Source: Tetradesmus obliquus
Lineage: Eukaryota; Chlorophyta; Chlorophyceae; Sphaeropleales; Scenedesmaceae
Direction: 5' to 3'
DNA: 64,000 nucleotides
NCBI GenBank assembly: GCA_030272155.1
Contig: CP126194.1
Span: 1,302,001 to 1,366,000 of the forward strand
Part shown: positions 21,344 through 32,361 of the stretch, in pieces
How the letters are laid out: every line of letters begins with the position of its first letter
Position numbering within the stretch: position 1 is the first letter of the stretch
Made by a program: the position numbers and the translations under genes
Notes under the pieces: model-generated
Seen by the model: only the letters and a program-made list of their open reading frames with translations
Database searches by the model: none
Told to the model about the DNA's origin: nothing

Positions 21344-23750
21344 CATGGGCTGTGCTGCGTTGATGATGTGCTTGCACATGTACAGCATGCTATGCCATCC
21401 GCAGCCGTTGCACATGCACAAAGGGTGTGTGCTGCACTACATCCCCAGATTTGTAACAGCTGAGTTCATGCATGCAGTGCACGCACCTGCGTCCTGGCCC
21501 CTGAGCAGCAGCATGCTGCTGGCTGCCCTGTTCTTGTACTTGTGCAGCGGCAGCAGCCCGCCTGGTGCTGACGTGGTGAAGCCTGACAGGCCCTCCTCCA
21601 GGTAGCTACCTGCGGGTAGCAAGACACGGCAAAAGGGTGGTTAGAAGCGTCAAGCACAGATAACTGAAGAGCAAATAATTTAGAGACCAGATGAAAAGAG
21701 GACCTCTTAGCATATGCCTGCTGGCCAGAATATGCAGGCGCACCTCATGCTGCAGCCTGTTGCAATGACAGAACAGGTGCCAGACGTATCTCGCTGCGGC
21801 AGCACAAGAAATGATCGCAATCTGCTACATCTTCAAGCCCGACGTCAGCAACAGCAACAGCATCAGCAGACGATGCTGGCACTAATTGCCCGCTAACCTG
21901 ACACGCCCATGGCCCTGCAACCCCGTGCCAACCCCAGCAGCAACAGCAGGAACACTGTACTTATAGAACGCAATGATGTAACAGACTGCTGACTTGACAC
22001 GCGCAGGCCATGTGAAGGTGGTGAAGTCAACAGAGCCAAAATGCTGTTGCACGCGCATATAGCAGCCCGTAAATGAACCGAACACGTTCCAGGCCCATCA
22101 CGCTGCGGCAGCGCAATACTGACACAGAACCTGCTACAACCTCACCCCCAGGACCATACACAACAGCAGCAACACTGCTCTGCTCAAATGCCTCACTGAC
22201 CTGACACGCCCATGGCCTTGAGCCGCCGCAGCAGCGCCGGCCAAGTGAAGGTGGTGAAGTCAACCGAGCCAGCCGGCAACTGCGGCACGCAGCGGATCGA
22301 CGCCAGGCGGTAGCTGCAGGGAACGGCGACAGCAAACACCAGCAGCTGCAGCTCATGCAGTGCAGTTGACTATGTGTATGTATGTAAAGTGCAAAGGGTG
22401 GAGACAGCACCAACATAGAGGAGTGTAGCACCAGCAGTCAAGACAAAGCACAGCAGCATCTGCCTCAGCAGCAGCACAGGACCGTGCACATCTGCACACG
22501 TGTACATGCTTGTCTCACCTGGGGTGGCTGAAGAGGTGGCAGGTGAGGTCTGCCATGCTGTGCAGCTGAGGGCTGCCCACACTCATCCCACACCACGCCT
22601 GCTGCTGCTGCTGCTGCTGCTCAGCTTCACTACTGCCAAGTCTTTGCTGGCTCCTGCTGCCTGGGGAAGGCCGTTGTGACGACTGTGCAGTGCCAGGCAT
22701 TGCTGCTGTTGCTGCTGCAGCAGTGGGACCTGCTGTGGTTGGGCGTGCACGGCAAGGCAGTAGCGCACTGGCTAAGGCCCTTGCGGCAACTGCATTCAGG
22801 TCCTGCAAGCGTCAACACACACAGCACAGCACAGCAGATGCATGCAGCAACACTTGACATGCACACCATGACCTGTGCAGCAGCCGGCGAGGCAGATTCC
22901 AGCACTGCCAGAAACAGCAAACATCAAAGTGCATCTCAAATCCACCTTGGAGGAAATCGCTGCACAGTTGCCTGGCACAGCACTGCATGTAAGATCCACA
23001 ACGCACGCTACCGCCAGCACATCTAATAAACAACGCTGTCAGAACATGTACTTCAACTGAGCACGACAAAGAAATGGCACACGCAAAACTGCGCAGCACC
23101 CATCATTAGCCGTCCCAGTGCCTGGTATGTATGTACTAGGGCCCCACACCCACCTTGAAGCCTGGGTGCCTGATGCCCAGCAGCCGGGTGCAGGTGGCAT
23201 GCAGCGCCTCATTCTGCAGCAGCAGCATGCCTGAGGAGATCTGCGCCAGCGCTGTCATGCTCAGCAGGCTGTTGAAGGGCTGCACAGTCACCTCCCCAGA
23301 GGCATACGGCCTGCAGGAGATTGGCATACAAACTGATCGTGTAAGCGCATGGCTTGCAGGAAAGGAGCATATAGATTGATTCAATGACAGCAGATGAACA
23401 ATGGCAACACACACACAAGACGATGTGAATTGCAGCCGTCAACAGCAGCCCTGACTTGTGACGCTGCTCAACTGCCACAACAGCATGCGGTATGCAGGAC
23501 AGCAGTGAATCGATGATAGCTAGGTGCCAAGCAGACATGGCAGCTCTGGCACATGTGTGTAGCGGTGCAGCAGCAACAGCCGTAACAGGCCCCGCTCAAC
23601 TCACCACACGCAGCAGTTGAGCATGTGTGCGCTGCTGTACTCATCCACGAGTGCTTCTGCTATGAAGGTGCCCGCACCAGCGCCAGTGCCGCCAGCCACG
23701 CTCTGCAGCAGCAGGAAGCCTTCAAGCACATCACACGCCTCAGCCTGCAG

Positions 23751-23789
<39 letters not shown>

Positions 23790-26700
23790 ACTGGTAAGCA
23801 AGTGACCTCATGGCAAAACGCGGAGCCATTCTGGCAGCAGCAGGCCTTCAGCTGCACCATGCATCATAGCTGAAGCAATCGCAGCATTGGGATTGTAACA
23901 GGCAGCACAGCAATCCCAGAAGCCCAGCCAGCAGCAACGTGTGACGAGGCCTGGTTGTAGGGCGCCTTTCTTGCAGAGAGAGCACGAAAGAATCATGCTT
24001 GAAGGCGGTGCAACCAGGATGCAGGAGGCAGTGTGCAGGGCCAGCAGGCAGCAGCTGCACATGCACCGCCAAACCCAGCAGATGGCTGAATGACAACAAA
24101 GGGTTGACAGGTGGTAGCAGCGGCAGGTACAGCTTTGCATTGAGCGAACATAGACACCATCACCACCAGCAGCTATGTTCAGCCGTCTTGTGACAGCTGC
24201 GGCGGCTGGGACTGCCGCTGGACACACAGCAGCAGGAATCCCGCTGCAGCTGCCCCTTAGCAGCCGCAGCCGTTGCAGCTGCCACCAATCTCAGCCTCCC
24301 CACCGCAACCCAGCAGCCGCCACTCAACCCCATCATAGGTGTGCAAGCAAAATAACTACCAGGGTGATGCTCAGCTGTACTGAGCGCGTCCTTTGACGAG
24401 GGTGGGGTTCAAACCCACGCCCTTTCGGACACGGACCTGAACCGTGCGCCTTAGACCGCTCGGCCACCTCGTCTGCAGCACTGCAACACCCCTGAGGAAC
24501 TGAGGCAGCAGCTGCTTGGCGGCTGTGGCAATGCTGCTGCTGCTGGCAGTGGAAAACAGCGAAGACGCTCCAAATCCGTCGCCCCGGGGCGGCAGACTCA
24601 GCAATTGGCGCGGTTCAGCGCGTCCCGGCCGGTTTTCTGGATGGAGTCATACTGCCTGTCCTGAAGCCGGGTGGTGAGGTAGCAGATCCTGCTGCCTATC
24701 GTCCAATCCAGCTGCTCAACTATGATTACCGCATCTTAGCTAAGCTACTTGCTAACCGGCTGCTGGCAGAGGCAGGCGATGTTATACACCCTGCGCAGTC
24801 CGCATTTTTGCAGCATCAGCATATTGGCGATAGCATCAGGCTGCTGCAAATGCTACCTGCTCTACTGCATGAGCAGCGGCAGATGGCGGTAGTTGTTTTC
24901 ACTGATTTTGCAAAAGCCTACGATACTGTGGATCGCTCATTGTTGTATGATGTGGCCCAAGCACTGGGTGTAGGGCAGGGTTTTGTCAGCTGGATGCAAG
25001 TTCTGCTGACGGAGACATACACATGCGCCACAGCAAATGGTTTTTGCAGCCCCTTCTACAAGTGTGAGGCTGGGGTGCGTCAGGGCTGCCCCCTTGCACC
25101 TCTGCTGTATTTGTTCGTTGGACAGGCGTTGTTGTGCTTCCTGAAGCAGCGCGGCATTGGTATTGTTGCAGCTAGTCAGCAGCTTGTAGCAGCACAGTAT
25201 GCGGATGATGCCGAGGTGTTTCTGCTGTCGCTTGAGAATGTCCCCACTTTCCTTTGCTGCATGGAGGATTTTGCGGCAGCGTCAGGGCAGCGGTTGAACC
25301 CATCCAAGTCGCGTTTGCTGCATGTTGGGCGGCAGCCAGCAGTGGCAGCTGCGCCGGGTGGGGCAGCGCAGAATGTGGGCGACATGCAGGTTGTGCAGCG
25401 CGCCAAATCTCTGGGAGTGTTTTTTGGTGAGCGTGGCAATAGCAGCGTGGATTGGGAGGGCAGGCTGGAGACAGTGCGTCGCCGCATGCAAAATATCAGT
25501 CGCATCTCCAAGCTGTCTGCGTTTGGCAGGGCTTTCGCTGCTAATGCATATGCTCTGTCCACCATCCTATATGCAGCGCAGTTTGCCGGGCAGTTGCCAG
25601 CTAATGTGTCAGAACAGCTCAGCAGGTGGACGGCAGCGCTTGTTGATGCTGGCTTGGGGCCTGAGGATGATCTTAGGCGTGCCCCTGGCATCCCTGGGGA
25701 CTGTATGGCTGCACATCCTAGGTGTGGTGGGTTTGGCCTTCTGCCCGTTCATCATCACTTGTTGTCTCGCTGGGCTTGTGAAGCAATCCCCCTCCTGCAG
25801 GGCGGTGCTGCACCGTGGGTGACAGTGGGACGGGAGTTGTGGGCACAGTGGGCTAGCGCTGTGGATTGTTTCACACGCGCTGCTGCTGGTAGCCCTTGGG
25901 GCCTTGCATTGTGTGCCCGTCATCATATCTTCCCTGCGGCTCCTGCGGATGCCTGCTTGCCATCGCCTTTGCGTGTTTTGGCGATGGGTTTGCGTGCCCT
26001 GCCGCCGTTGCGTCATGTGGGCAACCAGCCTTTGGACGTGGATGGTTTGTGCTGGGAGGCTCCGCTGTGGGCCAACCCTCTGTTTACAGTGGTACAGTCA
26101 TGGCAATGGTTTGATCAGCAGCGTCAGGTGGAGGTGGGCCTGGAACAGGTGGTGCCGTGTGGCCTGCTGGAGCTCCCTAAGCTACAGTGTTTGGGTCAGG
26201 CAGTGTTGCTGTTGTCAGAACTTGAGCGTGTCTGTGCCTTGCCAGGGCTTTCTGCTCAGCGCTCCGTTTATGAGCGCGAGATATGGGGCCCGTGGCTGCG
26301 CAGTAGACCGCAGTATGGTGATCGGCAGCAGGCTCGGCAGCATGTGCAGCATCTGCTGTCGTTTGTGCCGTCTGTGTGGCATACTGCAGCACGCGCGCAC
26401 CTGGCGGCTGCCCAAGCTGCCGGTACGAGCGTTGCACAATTATCCTCTGTTTCTCCTGTGGACATTTTGATTGCGCGCGAACAGTTGTGTGCTGATTTGG
26501 GTTGGCAGCGGCCAGGGGCAGACGATTTTATACGTTTGGCTGATCTGCAGGTTGCTGATGCCACGAAGCTACAACGTCTTGCTGCGCTTGATGCCATTGC
26601 GCCCCGCCATGCCGCCTTTGTTACTCGGGTTAGAGCCCTGGATGCCCTGCCGATGGCAGTCAGCCTGCCTGCAGTGCAGTCGGTGTTGTCTCGTTGGTGG

Positions 26701-29219
26701 CAGGTGCGGGTGGCTAACATGTACAAGGAAGCGGCGTGGCGCTTGGCTTTGGATGCATTCCCTACTGCTCAACGTATGCAGACTACTGCTGCGTGTGCAG
26801 CATGTTCTGCTGCAGGGCCTGGGGTGGAGCATCATTTTTGGACATGTCTTGTTGCTGTGGCAGTGCGGCGTGAGGTGGAAAGTCAACTAAGGGCGTTCAA
26901 CTTGTTGCCGGCAGGTGCTGTACTGCCGTGCCGAGCTATATGGTTGGCGTGCCCCCCTCATAACGCTGTACATCGGTTGGTGTGGGACATGGTCTGTCTT
27001 GCAGCAGTGCATGCTTTTGCAAAAGGCCGCAGGACAGCGTGGGCTGTGTCAAGTGACCTTGGGGTACCCCAGCTGGTGGAGCAAGTGGCTGTGAGAGCAG
27101 CAGTAGGTGCTTTTTGGGATGCACTTGCGGACTTTGCTGCTACGGCTAGGGTGCCGTCACGGTATAGAAATCGGCTGCTCACACACCAGCCTTTTATTGC
27201 CTGGCATACTGTGTTGCGTGGCAATGGTTTGTGTGTGGTGCGGCGGTGATGGCCTTCTTCTCACTGTGTGTACGTGCTTTCTCTGTGAGCCTCTGACATG
27301 CCAGAGCTAGCCGTCTTGCTTTGCAGGAGCTGTGAGTTGTCGTATCGCTGCTGCAAAATGTAGTTGTGCGGCCCTTGCAGCAGCTGGCTTGTCCTCTGCT
27401 CTCTCTCCCCAGTTTGTCGCCTCAGACCACCGCCTGCCAGGCTGTGTTGCTGCTGGTGGGTGTTGTTCTGTGGGTTCAGCCCGCCCGCTGCACTGCATAA
27501 AGTGCAGCTTGCTGTCACTGACACTGTTTACACTAGTCCTGTCTTTGTTCAGCATCAACACTGCGTGTGCTGTGACTGACGGCTTTGCCTGCAAGGCCAT
27601 ATGTCAAGTTACACACACAGAGAGACTTTCTGGGGTGAGTCTCCTTGAGTGACAGCCTGTTTTGCTGAGTCATCTGCGACGTTCCAGATTTTCGGGTGTT
27701 CGTTGCAACGTAGTTGCCTGTGCACACCGTGTAACCCCTCTTCCGCGCGGCAGACACCTCTCTCTCGCTCTCGCGCGGCTGGCCTGTTTCTGGCCAACCC
27801 CAACAACATGCCCTGCACACAGGGGCTGTTCCTGCGGAAAGGTCATGCTGTATCCTCAGAGACACACTGGCATGAAGTGGTTACATTGGACACCTCAACC
27901 GACAGATCGCTCTCTCAACCGACATCTAGACCACCCCTTTGCCTGCTGCCATCCAGCCACCACTCGCCAGGCTCCTGCAAGCAGCAGCATGCTGCACTGG
28001 CCTGCATCTGGTAGCGGCCATGACTTCTGCACGTACCAGACACCCATAAGCACCACTCACCTTCTTCTCCGTCCCCCACCCCCACCCCCACACAACACAC
28101 ACCCACACTCACACCCACACAAACTCACAGCACTCAGTGACTCATACTCCCATCCACTAGCATACCCACCTGGCGCCGCACCAGCTCCAGCACTGCAGGC
28201 GCCATGGCTGCTACAGATGCCCACAACAGCACACCTGCAGCACTGCCCCTTTCCCACCTCAACCCCATGCTACACACACACACACATGGCGCACACCATC
28301 ACACAAAGCCCACCTGGCGCCGCACCAGCTCCAGCACTGCAGGCGCATGCATCATGCAAGGTGCATGCTGCTGCCTAATGCACCAGCAGCGCCCTCTCCC
28401 CCAGTCCACCCAGCCCTCAACACACACCCGTGGCAACCACACTGTTGTCAACCCACCTGGCGCCGCACCAGCTCCAGCACTGCCGGGGCCATGCGCGGGC
28501 CCCACTGGTGGTGGCCCATGGCCCAGTTGTTGCCGCTGCCGCTCTGGCCGCTGGCTGCGCTGCCGCTGCTGTAGCACCAGCCGTGGCTGCTGGCCTGCGC
28601 GCGCTGCCGCGCAGAGTAGATCACCTGCGGGGTGCAGCGGGGTGCAGCTGAAGCTTGTTAGCAGTGCGTATGGTGTACAGCGCATGGCAAGCAGCACATG
28701 CTTGCAGGCTGATGGTGTTGATGCGGCTGTGTTTCCTGCAAGCCACGACTGTGTGCGAGGACACCATAGCACTGCAGCGGCAGGCACTCACAGCAGCCTG
28801 CTGTCTACCCAGGCGCCATACATCGAACAACTGCTCTTGCTGCCTGCAGCTGTGCATTGCAATTTCATATTTCCCGGCAGCCTAGTACCTTGGGCTCCAT
28901 ATCAACCAGCACTGCGCGTGCAGCCAAGCTTGCAGCAGCATTGCTGTTGCTGCTGCTGCGGAGTGTGTCCTGCTGCTGGAAGTACGCATCTGCAGCGTAG
29001 GGGCCATAGGCTCCACTGGACAGCTCCTCCGCCAAGGTGTCAAACCAAGCAGCTCCCAGCTGCAGTTGCAGGACACGATTAGTACCCAGAGCTGCTGGGA
29101 TTGTACATGTACTGCTTGTGATGATGATGTTGACGTTGCTGCTGCTGTGCATCTGCGTGCTGTTCCGCCACCCTTACCTGGTTGCCACACTGTCCAAGCT
29201 GCACCGTTATGACAGGCAT
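20715..29219 (-). CDS. TUBD1: Tubulin delta chain
   Basis: Ten exons with consistent phases: 29219-29178, 29059-28889, 28624-28457, 23744-23605, 23310-23154, 22802-22519, 22313-22201, 21609-21487, 21248-21115, 20876-20715; 497 residues, close to the family. The start reads MPVITVQLGQCGNQ. Later blocks are ARAVLVDMEPK, SGSGNNWAMGHHQWGP, the GTP-binding loop AGGTGAGAGTF, NCCVWPYASGEVTVQPFNSL, DFTTFTWPALLRRLKAMG, and the C-terminus ARAYLHQYEAYGLGEADMQQ. Delta-tubulin is needed for triplet microtubules of basal bodies. Exon 6 holds a family-atypical Gln/Ser-rich insert (EAEQQQQQQQAW). Intron 3 is about 4.7 kb and contains a tRNA gene and a LINE. The tubulin family is certain; the delta class rests on the AGGTGAGAGT, SGSGNNWA and C-terminal patterns. 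Confidence 0.9.
21261..21341 (+). repeat. (CAG)27 microsatellite in delta-tubulin intron 8
   Basis: Twenty-seven uninterrupted CAG units just upstream of exon 9 on the coding strand (CTG on that strand), ending about 13 bases from the acceptor. It could serve as a polypyrimidine-like tract; length polymorphism is likely. Confidence 0.95.
21893..22040 (-). repeat. Split echo of delta-tubulin exon 7
   Basis: Two pieces of exon 7 recur downstream of its true end at 22201: GSVDFTTFTWPA-coding sequence at about 22006-22040 and the AMGVSG end plus donor region at about 21893-21920. The middle of the copied exon has been replaced or lost, so this echo looks older than most. Confidence 0.7.
24394..24473 (-). 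tRNA. tRNA-Leu (anticodon CAG)
   Basis: The minus strand folds as a class II tRNA. Acceptor stem GACGAGG pairs with CCTCGTC and the discriminator is A. The D arm is GCC...GGC and the anticodon stem is CACGG/CCGTG with loop TTCAGGT, giving anticodon CAG. A long variable arm (TCCGAAAGGGC) and T arm GTGGG-TTTGAAC-CCCAC follow. It has no intron. It lies inside delta-tubulin intron 3, on the same strand as that gene, directly next to the LINE sequence. No T-run terminator is evident just past the 3' end. Confidence 0.9.
24474..27249 (+). mobile_element. 5'-truncated LINE (non-LTR retrotransposon)
   Basis: A single long frame, open from about 24520 and coding-like from about 24615, ends in TGA at 27249. 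It encodes a LINE-type reverse transcriptase in order: AAYRPIQLLNYDYRILAKLL, FTDFAKAYDTVDRSLLYDVA, GVRQGCPLAPLLY, AAQYADDAEVF (YADD active site), a thumb/connection region, then a C-terminal CxxC...H...C motif (CAACSAAGPGVEHHFWTCLV). No endonuclease domain is found upstream, which fits 5' truncation on insertion. It lies antisense within delta-tubulin intron 3. The 3' end of the element is not defined; no clear target duplication was found by eye. Confidence 0.82.
24615..27249 (+). CDS. Non-LTR reverse transcriptase ORF (partial)
   Basis: About 880 codons open without interruption, so the RT domain and zinc-knuckle-like tail look intact even though the N-terminal endonuclease part is missing. 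No convincing ATG precedes the RT motifs. The reading is from conserved RT blocks, including the catalytic F-T-D-F and Y-A-D-D motifs. The lack of stops or shifts over 2.6 kb suggests recent insertion. Confidence 0.85.
27250..28165. other. Rest of delta-tubulin intron 3: probable LINE 3' region and CA/C-rich low complexity
   Basis: About 900 bases after the LINE stop codon. The first part is probably LINE 3' UTR. 28070-28130 is CCCCCAC/CACACA-rich simple sequence. No exon is visible. Confidence 0.5.
28164..28346 (-). repeat. Two donor-side echoes of delta-tubulin exon 3
   Basis: The exon 3 end (coding VLELVRRQ) plus GTGGGT-type donor, true end 28457, is repeated at about 28166-28200 and 28310-28345, downstream on the coding strand. 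Spacing is about 145 bases. The exon-derived ~28 bases are identical or nearly so. Confidence 0.85.
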
Positions 29220-29815
29220 GACGGACTAGAGCCATGTGCCTGACATGTTACCGTCGTGTGGGCAGAAGTTGGCTAGAGCAGTACCAGGTAAGGTGGTTGC
29301 GTCCCTGATCCGCTGCAAGCGTTTTCGAAGGATTTGGTGAAACACGCTCGGTTACTGAAGACATCAAATGACCTCGTGTTTCTGCGATCAAGACGTTTGT
29401 GAAAGGCAGTGAGACAGCTCAGGACATGTGGGCGTGTGGCTGGGCAGAAGCGTATCTCGACAGACGAAAGGCAATGAACTATTGCAACGTGCAGCATACC
29501 CCGCAGGATTAACATGAAGAGCCGACGGCCAGTTGCACTGCACAAGTGCCATCTCCACCAGAACCCTAGTTGTTCCATTGCTCTACCTGCAGCCTTTCCC
29601 ACCCATGGAGCAGAGTACAAGGAGCACACACAGAAATATCACCATCAAACAACACGAATTTGCCGTGTGGTGCATGCCCTACATTCAAGCCGCGGCGTGA
29701 CGTCATGACATGTGGCAACATATGACAAATGCCTGCCCAGGCGCTGGAGCGCTGGAGCGCAGCCTCTTGCCTGCACGAACATGCACCCAACGTAAACAAT
29801 GCTACTCAGCCGGCC
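29220..29815. other. Intergenic: delta-tubulin promoter side
   Basis: About 600 bases between the delta-tubulin start codon and the stop codon of the next minus-strand gene. No conserved exon, tRNA or repeat was recognised. Confidence 0.5.
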
Positions 29816-31124
29816 CTAATAGTTAATGCCCAGTAAATGCTGATCCAACAGCCCATGAAATGTGTATTGTATGCTTGCAACAGGGATCCGCTGAGCTGTC
29901 AAACTGCAACCGTTACTAAACATGCCCTGGTCAACTCCCACCAGGCGCTGGTGGTATAACCTTGAGTACTTCTGCATTATGCCATCCTCACGCCACCACG
30001 TGCCGCGAGCCCAAATGTTGGCAAAGAACCACCAAAACACTACTGACGCAGCCAGCAGCACCTTGAACACCCAGTGCTTGCTTCCTCCATACCTGTCCCA
30101 GCAAGCTACAAGGGCAGACGCGTATGACAGCGTAAGCACCGCAAAGAACATGACCCAACCCCAGCCAATGCCCACCCCCCCTGGTTCGCTGACATGGCGC
30201 GCTCCCATCTTGCAATCAATCTGTACAGACTTGTTGTACTGGCAGACCACTGCAGCAGCACAAGCAGCCTGGCGTAAATGCCCACACAAGTCAGCGATAT
30301 TACCAGGGTGAGCCCAGCCAGCAACCCATACAAGTCCCAACTGGCTGCACTGCCGAACGTGGTGCCAAATGCAGGCGACGTCTGCGTGCTGTTGGTTTGA
30401 GTGCTGCTGAGGTTGAACGTGTCGGTGCCAGTGTAGAACCGTGTTGCGGCTCCTGTGAGGTTGCTCTGCAGCGTAATCTCGGCCCTGCTGCTGCTTGCAG
30501 GCCCACCTCCGCCAGCACCTGTGCCAGCTGGGTCTACAAGAGTGGTAAAAATGAAGCCACCAATGAAGGTGCAGACCGTCAGCATTGTGGAGAGCTCTGC
30601 AGTCAGCCTGTCTCGGGTTTCTTCCCTGCTTGCTGCAGAATGCTGGTTGTCACTCCGAGGCGAGCCGCCACAGTGTCCACCGCGCCACGCAACCCCGTGT
30701 TTTTCATTGCCTGCTTGCACTTGAGCCCGCCTGCATGTCGAGCTGGCACAGGCGCAAAGTAGTGGATGCTGGGTACATAACCAGGCCACGGTTGTGGTGC
30801 AGCTGCTGGTCTGCGTGGGTCGTCGACATCTACTGTAACTTCACATGGCGGATCTATGCCCCGCTCTACACCAGCCAGCTCCCATACATAGGCCATGAAC
30901 ACGCCCTTCCAAACTGAATATGGGTGTTCCGCATAAGCAACGGGGTCATTGTCAGGGCCTGGTCTGCAAAAGCCCACCAAGGCGTGGAAGATGGACCTGA
31001 GGATACCCCAGCCAATGTGTATGGGTGTCATCGCCAGCCATTTGAAAACGTCACCAAGGCACAAGATGGCTTCGCCAAGCAACGTGAAGCCGCTACCAAG
31101 CAGCCAAATTATCGTGCCGATCAT
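29816..31124 (-). CDS. Multi-pass membrane protein of unknown function, with frame breaks
   Basis: Starts MIGTIIWLLGSGFTLLGEAI (31124) with a hydrophobic N-terminal segment. A soluble stretch follows (HPYSVWKGVFMAYVWELAGV, RGAVDTVAARLGVTTSI), then ETRDRLTAELSTMLTVCTFI with a membrane segment GGFIFTTLV. A glycine-rich loop with N-x-S/T sites (NLTG, NLSS, NSTQ) comes next, then further membrane segments (YGLLAGLTLVISLTCVGIYA, GWVMFFAVLTLSYASALVAC, VLLAASVVFWWFFANIW). It ends LDQHLLGINY at 29819. Two frame changes are needed: near 30640 (VTTSILQQ to REETRDRL) and at a run of seven G near 30178 (ANQGG to GVGIGWGW). The second is a typical homopolymer indel site. I do not recognise the family; no function is proposed. 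Confidence 0.6.
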
Positions 31125-32361
31125 AAACGTGGTTCAGCTGCAGTTGTGCTTGCGTACTTCAAGCCTCAATGCAGCTTCACCGGGACGTTTCCGACACGAC
31201 CAGGCCTGCAGCACAGGATACGCCATCACCCAGAAGGACTACTGAATACATGCTGTTATGGTGCTTGCGATAGTATTCATCTCGACCTCATGCGCTGCTT
31301 TGATATCTCACTGGAAGCACCGGAAGCACATGATCAGAACTCGCCCGTTTCACAATGTAATTGATATCGATCTATCAAGGCGGCTCTTTTGACGGCTGGT
31401 ACCATCCCTCGCGGAGGATATCAGCACTTGCTCAGATAACGTACAGCTGGCCTGTCAGCTGTGTCAGCTGTACAGCTGTCATGACAATGTACAGTTGCCA
31501 TGACTTTGACTTGTGCATCTGAAGTGCTGTAACCAGCGTGCTGGCGGCGTTCCACAATTCAAGTGTATAAAGAAATCCGTTCTGAATTTGAAGCGGCTAT
31601 TTAATGTGAAAGTGCAGAAGCGTGCACCCTGGAACAGGACTTCTGTGTGCAGGAGACGTGTAACCCATGGGCTACAGTTACGTCACGTAACGTAAGACGG
31701 TCTTACAAGCGCCTTGCCAGCTTGATTGGTGACAAGGCGCTGTGCAGTCCGCTTCTTTTCCCGTGGGTGTTCCAACCTTTGAAGCTTTCAATAGCCGACT
31801 AGTGGGCAGCAATGCTGCACAGTTGCAGCAGCAGGCACACTGCTTGCGCGTAGCTGCACTGACGGCACAGCAGAAGCAGCTGATTCACAGGGCCACCCCT
31901 TTGCTGAAATACGATGTCGCCCAAGCGCATATGCTGCATGCCGCCATCCGCGCAATCGGCTCTTGCTACACGCCAGGATGTCTGGAGGCGGAACACAGCC
32001 TTTGCGGCAAAGGCTTGATGTCATATGCTGCTTCAAAGCTGGGGTGGGAGGAGGCACATAATGAAGCAGCAGCTGACAGCACCCGTACTGTATGATGCTC
32101 ATTGACGTACGGGATTACCTGAAGTTACGTTGGGGGCTTTGCCGCTTTTGGTCTGGCAAGTGGCAGTGGCTACCCCAGGCATCAGGTGTAGCCATGCCAT
32201 GGTACCGCACCCTTGTTAGCAGCATTGTTGTCCAGGGTTTGCGGCTGGAGCTGAGCACCCCACCCAACAACTGTTTGTTGCCTGGGTCGGATTCACGAAT
32301 ATTTTTTGCTTGGCAATGATGCGGTGACTCGGTGCAGTGTGTGATTGGGGTGTGCTTCCAC
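31125..32361. other. Divergent intergenic region
   Basis: About 1.2 kb between the divergently transcribed membrane gene and alpha/beta hydrolase, so both promoters should be here. A 117-codon open stretch at 31742-32095 (FEAFNSRLVGSNAAQLQQQA) lacks an ATG and any recognisable family; it may be chance or an orphan exon. Confidence 0.45.

Noticed and set aside
28204..29082. 292-residue plus-strand frame
   Set aside because: Antisense to delta-tubulin exons 2-3 and composed of simple repeats; no conserved block.
31742..32095. 117-residue frame between divergent genes
   Set aside because: No ATG start (a stop precedes it and the first candidate codon is GTG), no family match, no splice partner; kept only as a note on the intergenic entry.
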